From positions 1,302,001 through 1,366,000 of the forward strand of contig FJUW01000001.1 of assembly GCA_900074885.1 (NCBI GenBank): a stretch of 64,000 nt of DNA, written 5' to 3'. This document shows positions 45,604 to 57,245 of this stretch, piece after piece. The notes under the pieces are model-generated. The model saw only the letters and a list, made by a program, of their open reading frames with translations, searched no databases and was not told where the DNA came from. Numbering within the stretch: position 1 is the stretch's first letter; the number at the start of each line of letters is the position of its first letter. The stretch is from Rhynchosporium graminicola (lineage: Eukaryota > Ascomycota > Leotiomycetes > Helotiales > Ploettnerulaceae). A program made the translations under genes and the position numbers.

Positions 45604-46863
45604 ATGTCTTCCTCAGCTAAGCCAGCTTCCGCCCTCACCAAGAAGCGTACGGCCTCGAAGAGCGAAGGGGTTTTATCAGATCACCCAGAAGAAAACGTAT
45701 CGAAGAGCGTCAAAGGTAGCACACCTCGCACGCCGTCGGGCAGCTTAAGCGGGACAGTACAAAACCTGTTCTACAAAGATACAAGCAGGGTTGACATATC
45801 GGCACCGGAAGCGATACCAGGACCTCTTCGGAATGACCAAGATACTTCATCTTCCACAGCATCAGGAATGGACGCAGGACCCGAGAATGCGAACCATACA
45901 AGACCTGCAGACCCACGAGAACCAATTCCTTCGGATGTCATAGGCTCATTTCTGGGTGCAGAGGAGGTCGTGTGGTCCATTGAAAATCCTGTTGGTCTCA
46001 CAAACAGTGATACGGGAACTGGAATGATCAATGGAACAACGAATGGCACAAAGGGAGCGGACGCTGCCGGAAATGGAGATCCAGTGAGCTCGGCGCCATC
46101 TGGGAGCCAATCGTCGTCCACGAATCCTGTGGTGCTAGCTGAGCTGAAGCCTATGTTGGAGAAGGTACGCGCCGCACTTGGAAGGACAAGAAGAAGTTTT
46201 GACACGGCATTACGAACTGTATCTTCGCAACTCGAGAACATCGAGGCGGCCGTCGCATCGCAAGGCTTGGATCCTGGTAAACCTAAATCCTCTGAGCAAC
46301 CTTTAGAAATGACAGCAGGTCCGCAACTTGGAGTCCGGTGGTCCTCCAAGGATCACAAGAGGCTAAAATTGATGCTCGAAAGCTACGCACACTTCCCATC
46401 GACCGGTTGCCTCGCCAAGAACGTTCAGACTGGATATATGCAAATTACTTATGGCTGGGTAGTTGAGAATCGGAAACTTTTAGTACAACTGCTGCGTGAA
46501 GCAGAAAAATGTGAAGATGGTCTCAAGGAATGTTCGACGGAGGAGGAGGGGCAACATCTTGCGGAATGGCTAATGCGCGGCGGATATAAATGCGATCCTA
46601 ACGTTAAGGCGACATTGACATTCAGTCCCTCTCCGGACCCTAGTCAATCATCAGAGCCGGACTCGGATGATGTCCATAGCGCAGATGAGGCTACTACTAC
46701 AGAATCCAACTCCAGTGGCGAGTCTGGGTCCGATTCTCACCCTCAACCTAGTGATAGTCCTGATTCTTCTTCTGAGTCTGAACAATCGTCTAGCGACAAT
46801 GTCGAAGACGTGGTAGGCCCACCTTCCGATTCAGGACATGGAGGCAGTGGCCATAACGAATAA
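45604..46863 (+). CDS. Hypothetical Ser-rich protein with acidic tail
   Basis: Single exon, 419 aa, good ATG behind a TATA box and leader. Residues 1-170 are disordered and Ser/Thr-rich. A helical segment at about 178-225 ('MLEKVRAALGRTRRSFDTAL') could form a coiled coil. A compact part at about 240-345 contains 'WSSKDHKRLKLMLESYAHFP' and 'EEGQHLAEWLMRGGYKCDP'. The last 75 residues are almost only Ser, Asp, Glu, Pro and Gly. No targeting signal or known catalytic motif is visible. It is likely a real gene because of its long uninterrupted frame and ordered promoter, but I cannot assign a role. Confidence 0.75.
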   Translation: MSSSAKPASALTKKRTASKSEGVLSDHPEENVSKSVKGSTPRTPSGSLSGTVQNLFYKDTSRVDISAPEAIPGPLRNDQDTSSSTASGMDAGPENANHTRPADPREPIPSDVIGSFLGAEEVVWSIENPVGLTNSDTGTGMINGTTNGTKGADAAGNGDPVSSAPSGSQSSSTNPVVLAELKPMLEKVRAALGRTRRSFDTALRTVSSQLENIEAAVASQGLDPGKPKSSEQPLEMTAGPQLGVRWSSKDHKRLKLMLESYAHFPSTGCLAKNVQTGYMQITYGWVVENRKLLVQLLREAEKCEDGLKECSTEEEGQHLAEWLMRGGYKCDPNVKATLTFSPSPDPSQSSEPDSDDVHSADEATTTESNSSGESGSDSHPQPSDSPDSSSESEQSSSDNVEDVVGPPSDSGHGGSGHNE

Positions 46864-48387
46864 CAGAACATGTAAATGTCGGAGCGATTGTGGAGAGAAA
46901 GAGAAAGCTGTCTGTCTTTCCATGAGAAAGGAGAAAGCTTCCTGTGCGAAGTTAGGGCGCTGATGGATCGTTCGTGGATTGTCCCTTACTCTTGCTGCTT
47001 GACTGAGAGGGCTCGTTTGCTCGACTTTTTGTCGCTCTGTCATCAGTGAAAATGGAGTTGAGCGTCACTGTTATCCAGGAGGAAAAGCGTTACATTGTAA
47101 TTTAGCACAAGACCAAAGCATCGATAGCTACTTATACTGTATCAAAGCGTCAGCAAGCGAATGAACGAAGGACATTTTATCTCACAAGTCATTCCACACC
47201 AGCCGTGACTTATCTGACTGCGCTTTGCGATGGCTTCCCCTATCCCTTTTCGTGATGTCGTTTGTTCATAGCTGCATTTTTACCTATCACCTGAAACTCA
47301 TCAACCTGAATCTCCTTCTCGGACTCGAAACACCCCAGCAAATTCTTCGCATTCTAAGCTCGTCTGCTCATCTACAACTATTCCTTACTCAATGCTCCAA
47401 GCTGACTCCGAGCCAGCTAGCCAGCCAGCCATGTTTGCAACCGAGTTCTCTTCATCCGTACCTATCGAGACCCTACGTACTCTGCCTGCGAAGCTGATAT
47501 TATTCAGTGTGCTGTGTGTGTGTGTATGTTGATACTCAGTTTACTCATCCCCGCACTTTTCCAGATTGGCTCTGGGCAAGGAAGTTGGGGGGGTGGGGGT
47601 GGAGGTGGAGGTGTGTGTGTTAAATATAGAGAGAGCTGATATGATATGATGTGATCTGATGTGATGTGATGTGATGTGGCATATAAGGCAACGACGGGTC
47701 ACGGGTTGAAGGGTATAGCGAGAGATGGCGTGGATTTTCATGTTTGGGTTTCATGTTTGGATTCTGGTTTCCTCTTCTGTGTACTTGCTTGCTTTTCGTG
47801 CTGATAGAAGAGGAAGGGAGGGATCTTGATGATGATTTTACTTGTTGCTTGACGAGGGAGGAAAGGGACGTGTAGATTGCCTAGGTACTTACTGTAGGTC
47901 GAGAAGGTAAGGGAGATAGGTGGTGAGAGGCTGTAGATTGAGAAGGGGAGGAGAGATAGATGGAGAGAGGGTGGAAGGTTTAGAAAGGAGGAAGGGAAAG
48001 GAAAGGAAAGTAAACAAGTGAGAATGAAGATAGGTTCAGTCACGTGCAGCAGAAGTAGGAAACAAATACAGGCAAGCAAGCAAGTCAAGGGAATACGATG
48101 AAGTAGATCTCTTATCCTATCGAAATTCGAAGCCAGGCTAATATTTTTGACCACCAAAAAAATCATGCAGCACAACGCCGTGATATGCAAGCAAGTGAAG
48201 AACCAACCAAGCTTCGTCCCGCGTCGCTTGATGCTATGAACCTTTCTAAGCAAATGGTATAACATGGTCCGGTAGTGTAGGACAAGATCCGACAAAGCAC
48301 ACAAACAACTCCGTCAGATGTAACGCCAGATGCATACTCCCTTCCCAGCACGCTATTCACACTCCCATCCACACCGGTCCAGCCATG
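46864..48387. other. Convergent intergenic region with simple repeats
   Basis: Lies between the 3' ends of the Ser-rich protein gene and the minus-strand peroxiredoxin-like gene. Contains a G-rich tract (GGTGGGGGTGGAGGTGGAGG near 47,588), a TGATG pentanucleotide array (about 47,637-47,679) and purine-rich AGG/GGA repeats at 47,930-48,010. ORFs here (e.g. 47,738-48,304 minus) are low-complexity and not supported. Confidence 0.5.
47637..47679. repeat. TGATG/TGATA pentanucleotide tandem repeat
   Basis: Runs of TGATATGATATGATGTGATC followed by TGATGTGATGTGATGTGATG; period 5, slightly imperfect. Confidence 0.85.
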
Positions 48388-49636
48388 TCACCTCCCCGCA
48401 ACACTCTCCTTATCCTCACTACTCGCCCTCTTGCTGCTTCCCTCATCAAGCTCTTTAATTTTCCGACGGAAGGCCTCGTTCGCATCCCCATCCGCAGTCC
48501 CGGTATTCCTTCTACTCAAGCCAGTGCCTTTCCGCGTCTCCATAGCTTTCGACCAGCGCTTCTTACAATTTCCCATCACGCCCTCTCCATCCAACCCAAG
48601 CACCTCTCTCAGCTCCGGCATCTCGGCGTGATCGCGCGTATTCCGCATACGATGACACCAAGTGACTCTCTTCTCCTCCACAGGTTGCAGCTCCAACATG
48701 CCTTCCTCCCCTCTCTCTCCATCTGCACCATTCTCCTTTCCTGCCTCTGCACTCAGCCTTTTCTCCTCCTCTCCTACGCTACCAGGTGTACATATGGGGC
48801 TTGCGTCATTAACAGGCTCAAACATGAACTCGCCCCCAACCTGATACATATCGCCGCCCTTCAGCGCCTGTCCACTCGTCACCATGCTCATACTCTGCCA
48901 AAATCCTCCGATCATCAGGCTCAAGAAATCCTTTCTCTGATACTCCGGCCTGTTTCCCATATTCAAGGTGCGGAACATGCCGAGCTCGGAGTAGAGAAGT
49001 TTTGTAGGGTCGGCGTAGACGGGGAAGGGACAGCTGGTCGCGTCAATCCACATGGGTATTAAGGACGGGGAACCGCAGCCCACGATGGCAATGAAGGTTG
49101 GTGTGGGGAGGGAGAGGAGACTGGAGGGCGTGATGGAGGAGGTAAGTGTGCGGATGTATTCTTGGCAGTTCTGTTTCGGTTTGTATCAGTATAGCTCCTC
49201 ATCAAACCTCCCTCTCAGATTTGCAGAATGAAGTTGGGGCGCGACTTGGGACGCGGTGAGGATGCCAGAAGGAAGAGCTTACACCGCAGTAAAAATGCCT
49301 CACGAAGATTACCAAAACCCTCCTCGCGACGTTCGGCCCCGTGTACAGATTCTTGAATGGTATACTCCGGCCATCCTGGTCTAGAATCGGGTGATTTTCA
49401 ACTTTCTTCAGCGTCTCTTGCGTGGGGAGAGTGTCATTGGTGTTGACTTCTCCGTCGAACTCTGCAGCAGCGTCGTGGGAGCTGAGTGTTGTGTCGGAGG
49501 CCTGATCGAGACTCGTCATGCTGGCGGTGTTTTTTGTGTCGATAGAAGGGGTAGTAGATGGATTGGTGGAGGTAGATTTGGAGTTGGAGAGAGGTGCGGA
49601 TTTGGAAGAGAAGAGGTTGGATGTTGATATCGCCAT
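48388..49636 (-). CDS. Peroxiredoxin-like AhpC/TSA (PRXL2/AAED1-type) protein
   Basis: Two exons on the minus strand (49283-49636 and 48388-49170), 378 aa. The GGT|GTAAGC donor and ACAG|AAC acceptor join at phase 0 and restore 'VRHFYCGNCQEYIRTL', with a CxxC pair Cys117/Cys120 at the position of the peroxidatic cysteine in thioredoxin-fold PRXL2/AAED1-like proteins. Further family text is 'CPFPVYADPTKLLYSELGM' and 'GGDMYQVGGEFMFEP'. N-terminal 60 residues are Ser/Thr-rich and the C-terminus is charged and carries 'RVTWCHRMRNTRDHAE'. Such proteins are thought to act in thiol redox chemistry, but activity of the fungal members is untested as far as I know. The 225-codon plus-strand ORF over exon 2 is a shadow. 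Confidence 0.9.
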
Positions 49637-49642
49637 GATCTG

Positions 49643-49686
49643 TGAGGGTGTCAGGTTTTGGGGTTGAGGGTGTCAGGTTTTGGGGT
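49643..49686. repeat. Two tandem copies of a 22-bp unit in the 5' leader
   Basis: TGAGGGTGTCAGGTTTTGGGGT is present twice without mismatch, beginning 7 bp upstream of the start codon of the minus-strand peroxiredoxin-like gene. Confidence 0.9.
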
Positions 49687-52600
49687 TGGAGGCGCTGCGG
49701 TCTTGAGCCAATAAGAGATAAATAAGATTCTCGTGGGCGAGTGGTAAGAGGTCGAGTCACGCGAAGATATCCGTGTCTTCGTGAATAGTATTGTAGGCTT
49801 CCAGCCTTGACTTGATGGTGAATGGCGTTCGTGAATGGCTGTCCTTCTGCAGCTGAGTTCGAGCGAGTTCTCGTCCAGCCAATCCTTATGCCCTTCCTGC
49901 TTTAGCTCTGCGATTGATTATCTTGGTCGAGAGGGATTGTCGAGGTCAGATTGTGGCCTCCTCCAGTGCGGCGCAAGTCTGTTGTCGTTGAGTAAGGAAA
50001 AGAAGGTTGACGTGGAAGGCGACTGATTCTAGGTTTAGTCTAGATCCAAACCAGGTCCAGATGTAGATCCGCTAGGTGAATATCAAATTTAGTATCGGCA
50101 TGTCGAAGACCTAGGTTGGTAGGTAGGTAGTTGCTTCTAGGCCTAAGCTCAAGCAGAAGCTCTAAATCCAGTTCAAATTCGAGAAAGGCAAAACAAAAGT
50201 AAAAGTCGCGTCAATTATTGAATCACAAACTCCATGCACTTACTTCATCAGATGATATACTTCCCACATTGCAGTCATAAGATTCTCCTAGTCCTCAAGG
50301 AGGACACCCTCGAGTGCCCCTTGCCATTTCCTGTCGATCACGTCCAGCCTGTATCAGAGGCCTTCTTGAGCTCTTGAGACCAGCTCACCAGTTTACTTTT
50401 GTCTCTGTCACGCCTGTCCCTGTTTGAAGATGGTTTGAAGACTCAAAAAGAATACGAATACTGTACCATGCGTCAGTGGCGTTGGATCTAATGGATGTGA
50501 GTGGCTCGAGTGATTCGCTCAAGGGGCTTGCAATAAGGCTGATCGATGTCGATGAGCCGAGGCCGAGGTCGAGGCTCGGTCCCTCGGGTAAACAAGGGGT
50601 CTCTCCATCTCACTAGGTGAGTATAAGTAGAAGATCTGTCAGCATCTTGGTCGCGCTCCACAGTACTGTAAGAAGAAAGGGTTGAATGGGATGTGAAAAG
50701 TTTCGATCGTTGCTGTCAGTTGCTACCTCAAGGCGAAAGGGCATGCGTGAAAGGACTGAATGTATTATGGCTATGAGATGACCGTTCCTGTTTTGAATCG
50801 TGCAAGAAAGAAGTCACTAGGGGACGGGTTTCTGATAGCATCCCGTCAAGAAGTATCCAGGTACTGTTCTTTAAGAACGATTCGAAGGATACCAATAGAA
50901 GGACTACATGGCTGATGCGGGGATATATTCTATTATCCTGACTTAATGATACTATAGGTCGGTAGCATGTTAATACCGGCATTGTTTCCCTGGGCCGGAG
51001 TTCTGATAAATCGATCGAAACCCAAATCTCAAAGAGACTTCGCTGAAGCTACGAGGCTGTTATCGATGCAAAGCCTTGATCTGCCTGATGTTGAGGATTT
51101 TTGCTTCATTCACTCACTTGAAAAGGACCGAGGAAACTTCTGCCCTTGAAAACTGTCAGTAGCCCGTCCCCGGGTAATTCTCACTTTCCTTGCACGATTG
51201 CAAATCCGGAACTATCCTTTCGCCGTCGTTTGACGTTGTTTTGTGGCATTATAATGCCCCTGCCGTCGCCTCGAAAGATGGTGAAATATTGTGTACTGTG
51301 AAATAGAGTGTTTTCCCTAAAAAGGGTTTGGTGATCTCTCGCGAAAGTAAGTGTTAATCAAGTCATAATCCTGTACTTCTTGTCGAGAGGCCGAAAGATT
51401 CAAAGATCTTCTACTCCATCCTAAACTCCATCCTAGGTGTTATCGCAAGCTTGCATCAGATATTCAGACGAACGAGAGCGGATTGAATGAATGAGCAAGA
51501 CTGCAACTCCGAAAGCATGCAAATATGACTACAGAGGAGCTTCATCACCCCCGCGAAAGAGTCTACTTAGAACTACATGCAGTTTCCTTTCACCTGAGCG
51601 AGGACACTATTTGTCTTTCGATAAAAGGGGTTTGAATCAACTGCTCCTTCGCATCTCGGATCACGGTGGCTGCTACATGTCTGCACGTACAAATACAATC
51701 CCATGAAGGAAGCTACGCACAACCGACAACTCTCTTGACAATTCACCTTCCCTCGATCCCATCTTTCCCACTCAGCAGAGGCTCTCAGTCAAGAACTACC
51801 GTGCGGCATCAAGTGCACGTACATCGTCCGTCCGAGATCCAAACTGAGCACTCTAGCTCTTTCTTTAATTTACGATTAGGTGACACTGCTTGCATGTACA
51901 TACAGATACCCCATACAGATACCTACATGAGTTTCGCATACCTCCGCATGCATAACTTCCCCCAGGAAATACTACTCGAACAATCCATTTACCAAAAGTC
52001 GAATACGGAGATACATACATATCAGGGTAACACGAAAAACGTGGCCATGTCGCGGACCGTGGTCCAGTCTTCAGCCACCGGTCCGAGTAAGCTGGCGGGG
52101 CATCAGAATACGCAAATGGCAACATAATTCGAGCAACTCTTCGGACGGTGCAGATTTTTGTGCTGTCATGTCATACCTGCACATGCAACCCGAAATGATT
52201 TGCGTGGGCCTATATTTAGATTACCCTTCGATGGTGAGGGAACCTTGGCGCTTGCGGCTTATGAACTAAGAGTATTACCAGTCTCGACTCGGGGTTCGTG
52301 AGCGGGTGGACGAGGATATACTTCGAGAACCATCCATTAACCAACCAACCAGGTAGTGTTCCCTTCAACTACTACTTGTACGAACGTTCGGTCCTCTACT
52401 CACTGACCATCTCAATCCCAAGCGGAGAACGTGTCAAACAACATCCCGAAAAAGGTTCCCATTCATTCGTTCATCAATCAATCAATCAATCAATCAATCA
52501 GAGAATGGTATCATAACCAGCCGTCAAAACACCAACATGAAATATTGATCGCCTGCAGGGTGCACCAACCCCAAAGCGATGCATAGCATTACAACCCCCA

Positions 52601-53763
52601 ATCACGACACGCTCCAAGCTTACGCCCAGCATACCACTATTCCCCGAAAAGGATGAACTTCTGCATCCCAAGCCTCCGAAGTATTAGGCCGACAGCGACT
52701 GGACCCCTGTTTTCGCTTCGTTTGCTGTATACCAAGCAAATGGGATTTTTTAGCCTTCATTCAACCCGAAGCGAGCGAGCGGCCCAGGAACGAGCGCAAC
52801 GATGTGATGGACAAATCTGACAGCTGTGACAGTTTGAAGCTTGATATCCGTCTCTATCTTGCAAAATAAAGCTCGGGATATCTATGAAACATATGTTGTT
52901 GTCATTGAAGATCGCCATCTTGCAAGCTTCATCAGGTCAAGTGATGCCGGAGTTCGTATTGCTTATTGCTTCTTGCCTTGGGAAGTAGGACAAGAAATAA
53001 ACAAATATCGCTTGTCCTGTCATTACTCCCTGACAACTTCCCGAGGCTCTCCACGCTTTAAAACACCAAGCAAGCCACAAGGCAGGACCCACGCCCTGAG
53101 AATACCTGGCGCACACCAAGATTCAATAATCACTACTCAGCTCAGCCTCCCCTCACTCTCCACATCATCGCTGTGAGGGGAACCAGGAACCTCCGGAACT
53201 CGACAACGATAAATAAACTTGGTACTCTTGGTGAGCCCCAAGCAGACTCACCACAGAAATCTTCCGCCAGTCGCCCAAAACTCTTTGACGAAAAGAAAGG
53301 AACCGTTTCCGAGGGATACTTTTGCCAAAGTCTTTGTTTCAAAATACGACCTGGCTGTACCTGACCTAGCGCCCAAGACATTTTCATCCCACCGAAAAGA
53401 AATTGTGAGAAAAGAGGTTCCAGTCCCGTCTGGTGGAAGTGGAGATCACCGAGCGGCACACCTTTTAAGTCGAAGACTAGTTGGAATTTTTTTTCCCTCT
53501 GAATGTATATGACTGCATTCTGAATTCTTATCCTTTTGTCTTTACTGTACGTGAACGAGAAGGATTGCGATTGAGCATTGAATATTGACATATAAAATTT
53601 GAAAATTTGGGCTTGGTTTTTGGCTTTGGAATTGGCATTGCATACAGGATCGATTGACCATTTTGATCTAAAAGTTGGACTTGCTATTGACGGCCGAGTG
53701 GTTGCTGTATAGAAGGAGGGCAGAGACCAATACCACTTGAAGAGAATTATCTGAGGGGCATTA
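49687..53763. other. 4.1-kb intergenic stretch without a supported gene
   Basis: Divergent space between the peroxiredoxin-like gene and the next plus-strand gene. Short ORFs (e.g. 51,666-52,127 plus; 53,142-53,819 minus) have no recognisable content, and the last one overlaps the start of the real gene. Features seen are a CAAT tetranucleotide array (52,475-52,500), a palindromic GAGCCGAGGCCGAGGTCGAGG area near 50,553 and scattered CCAACC repeats. Confidence 0.45.
52475..52500. repeat. (CAAT)n microsatellite
   Basis: Six and a half perfect CAAT units. Confidence 0.95.
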
Positions 53764-55593
53764 ATGAAGTTCCGGAGGTGGATTGGGCAAGCCGTGTCGG
53801 CATTGTGAGAAAATTCCATACTCAGCGCTTGAAAACATCATACTCACATACAATACAGACGAGATGAAAAGGGCAAGGAGAAGAAAGATGGTCACAGGAT
53901 ATCAGACGTTCGATCAAGGGATGATCCGAAGGATGTAGAGAGATCACCAGAGCCGTTGCAACTTCGCGCTGCAACGAAGTGCACATCTGAATCATGGAAG
54001 TCAGAAGTCGATATGTCAGCATTCAGGACTCTGAGAGGTGTGAAGGGAACACCGATTGAGATAGTGGAAAACGAATTGGAAGATGATGACGAATGGACAA
54101 TATCCGGATCGGCTTCTTCGGAAACTCTACCCATGAGGAATGATAGTCAAGCTTCTACATCAAGTGCCTCAACGACCACGCTTTCAACGATTACAGAACC
54201 GGCCGATGAGGGGGATATTGATCAATATGAAGATTCTAATCATGATTCTGACACCACGCCCAAAAGCTCATCACCAACATACACCAGCACACCACTTCAA
54301 AATGGACGAAAAGTGATGTTTAAGGAGGATGCTCGTCCGCTACTACGCCCAAGAACAAAAAGCACATCTACAACAATCTTCAAGCATTCGTCACTCACGA
54401 TCATCCTCACCACGCCGGATTCCGACGCAGCACTCGTAGATCTCACTTCCTCGCCCCAACGTGGCTCACATCAATACCAGTATAAAAGCCACTACTCTCT
54501 ACCGACCTCGCCGCCATTGACACCTCGCCCCAGTCTCAATCACAGCTCCAGTTCCGCCATTTTAAGCACACGCTCTTTATCCGCGCCGTCTCTCCCCTCT
54601 CTTCCACCTGCTTCACATTATTTCCCAAGAGACACATCACTTCCAACCCTCCCCTCACATAACACACGAGGGAAATATAATACTCAAGACATCTCGAGAC
54701 TGATGCCCCCCTCTGAAGAAGCCCTCGACATCCTCCGTCTCCGAAAAGCGCAAGAACACCACGAGATACGCAAATACATGATTTCGTTCCTCAACACCAA
54801 GGGAGCTTCTTTCCCCGAGAAACTACGAGTGAAGATTATGCAGGGATATGGCATCGAGGAAGCAGAGCTTGGGATAAGAAATGAGTGGGGGATGAAAGAG
54901 AAGCATAATAGAGATGGGCGGATCAATGAAATGAAAGGAAGAGCAGAGGAGAAGAAGGAGCATCTAGCAGTTCTGGCAAAAGCTTTCCGCAGCCAGATAC
55001 CGCTCGTAGCACCGCCTCTCGAACCAACCTACCTTAAACCCACTAATCACCAATACCCTCACACCAAGAATACACGCACCGCGAATCATGAGCGAGAATT
55101 GCGACGGGTTAGTCGCACGATTTCCGCTTCCGATACCTTACTGCCACAGCTAAAGCCAATATCATCTTCCACTCACCCCTCCGTAACATCCCTCTCCCCC
55201 CAACCCGACCGCGCCTCTCTCCGCGGCCGAAACAGACACAAACCCGAGACTTTTAGCACCCTACTCCGTGAAAGCACATCCGTACCCGCCGCATCCAGGA
55301 GCCGATTCGGTCTTCCCAACAACTCGAGTTCTGCGGCATCGATCAGAACGACGCGAAGTACAACCGCGTCGCTTTTTTCGCGAGCTAACAGGTTAAGCGA
55401 GGTGGGAGAAGGGAATCAGAAGTATACGCAGAGGAAGAGGGAGGATTCTTTTATGCCGATAAAGGTGCCGATGGAGAGTCAGAATATAGTTGCGGAGGAG
55501 GGGAGGATGAAGAGGGGAGGGGTTTTTGGTGCTGTGAGGGGCGTTTTGGGATCAGGTTCAAGTTCGAGTTTAAAAGGGGGCATGGGGGGGTGA
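53764..55593 (+). CDS. Hypothetical low-complexity protein with a short conserved-looking helical segment
   Basis: Two exons (53764-53804 and 53859-55593) give 591 aa. The long frame is open back to 53,859 but has no early ATG; the 41-nt first exon ('MKFRRWIGQAVSA') joined across a 54-nt GTGAGA...ACAG intron at phase 2 supplies one. Most of the protein is Ser/Thr/Pro-rich and likely disordered. The clearest ordered part is about residues 300-390 ('MPPSEEALDILRLRKAQEHH', 'KYMISFLNTKGASFPEKLRV', then a charged helix 'EKHNRDGRINEMKGRAEEKK'). Basic Ser/Arg stretches follow. No known domain, signal peptide or membrane span. Possibly a regulatory or cytoskeletal scaffold, but this is a guess from composition. 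Confidence 0.75.
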
Positions 55594-56867
55594 GAGGAGG
55601 AGGGTGGTGGGGTAAAAGAAAATGCTTTCAAAATTTGGGAATTGGGAGTTTGAGATGCCAAAACATTGAACAGGTTACAGGTATCAAGGGCGCGGAATTT
55701 TTTGTTTTAACGTATGCAATATTCGTAAAAGATTCTAGCGGGCGAGTTAGTTCTGATACACAATCAAACGAATGGGTGCCGGGCGCTTTGCTATTCCTCA
55801 AGTTCGTTCGGCGCCACAAGTTACGAATCTAGTTCTTTCTCTGATAACGAGTCGATTTAATATCCCTTATCTGCTGGAGTACAGAGACGTGATTGTGATT
55901 CTCGACAGGCGCAAGTATAATCATTGGTCAGTAACAAATATCACAATTCTCTCTTGGCATTCTGTAAACCACCTGCACTTAACAAAACGTGAAACCCAAG
56001 GTCCAGGAGCGAACCTTTTTGCCCTATCGCCTAGATAGGTATTTGAGAAGAAGTCTTCTCTCTGTTCAACACCCACATCGTGCCAAATCACCCCACCTCC
56101 TCACAATACCACCACACCACGCCTCAATTATTTCTATGTGTACAAAAGCTCAAAGATATATAAGTCCATTCACCCTACTTAGGCTCTTTTTCAGGGATGA
56201 TGCTAGGATCTAGTTTCTTAAATTCTTTGGGAAGCGACCGATTATCATTTTAGGATGGGAGGTGGGATGGGGGAGGGGATTGATGAGTGAGGTTGATGTG
56301 TGAGCTGCTCTGATTCTCAACGTGAAAGCGACAAACCGATTTTTGTTGTAGAGATACCAAGGGTTCCTTTTTGGCCGTTTGAATTTGCGAAATCAGAGGT
56401 TGAGTTACTTGGAGAGCATCTTTGATAGGTAGGTAAAGAACACTCGCTGCGAAGGGATTTATTTCTAGTTTTTGTAGTTTGCGGTGCGAGATATTGTGAT
56501 ATTAGTAAGCCAAGGATAAAAGCTAGGCTGAACATAGTGCAGCATTCATTGTTGTTCACGAGACCAGCTGGATCCTTTTGCTAGTATTTTGCTTGCTCGA
56601 TTCAAATCCACGCTGAGCAGCCTCCAGTCGACACGACTAGCAAGGTCCAAGCTAAGTCTTCGGATTACTGCAATCAGCGTAATGCCAGGAAAGTTAACGA
56701 GTTGAAATCAATTTTGTGCCTGATGTGTGTATACGCTCCAATCAAGTTATTCAAGGTCCCCAGTATACCCGTTGATGTAAGGGGATCGTGCATTGAGGGA
56801 ATGAAGGAAATGATCAATCCTTCTATACCCTGCTTTCTTTAATTTTCGTATTGATCCCCCACGCAAA
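55594..56867. other. Intergenic, nothing recognisable
   Basis: 3' region of the preceding gene and unassigned sequence. The minus-strand ORF at 56,317-56,559 lacks an ATG at its start and any motif. Confidence 0.4.
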
Positions 56868-57245
56868 TTATACATTGTCATGATGGCGGTCAAACCATGT
56901 ATGTGCCTTTCCGCGGGCATCTGCTAGCAGAGGCTCAATTTTACAAATAGCTTGGACCAGGAATCGCCGAAAGAAACTTTGAGTCCACGAAAACTTCAAT
57001 TCCGAAAATACAGTCGCTGGCGCTGCCAGGGGCGAATTTCGTATTGATGGCAACAATTTTGTTAATGGTCTTCGAAGTTTTCCAGCGATGATAAGATCAA
57101 CCTTGTGGCTGAGTTTGAGAGTCATGGTGGAGGGGTCCCAATGAACTGTAATACTAGGGACGACAGGGAGCGTGCGGTTATTGAAAACGCTCTGTATTTC
57201 TTCAGCAGGCTCTTGGGACGACAGGTGATTTATCGTCTGAGCCAT
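56868..57245 (-). pseudogene. Small unknown ORF, possibly a frameshifted relic
   Basis: An ATG-started 125-codon frame on the minus strand. The first half ('PVVPSITVHWDPST', 'SHKVDLIIAGK') is protein-like. Around 57,080 a neighbouring frame becomes equally or more protein-like ('INKIVAINTKFAPGS', 'FGIEVFVDSKF'), which would mean a frameshift and a decayed gene. The strand-helix-strand order recalls one unit of the N-terminal region of the peptidase at 11,916, but only loosely. It could also be a chance ORF. Confidence 0.3.

Noticed and set aside
47738..48304. 188-codon minus-strand ORF
   Set aside because: Made largely of purine-rich simple repeats giving Leu/Ser/Pro runs; lies in the 3' region between convergent genes.
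48385..49062. 225-codon plus-strand ORF
   Set aside because: Exactly antisense to exon 2 of the peroxiredoxin-like gene, whose family text is clear on the minus strand.
51666..52127. 153-codon plus-strand ORF
   Set aside because: No recognisable content and several overlapping ORFs of similar length in other frames.
53142..53819. 225-codon minus-strand ORF
   Set aside because: Composition is irregular, there is no motif, and it overlaps antisense the first exon and promoter of the plus-strand gene starting at 53,764.
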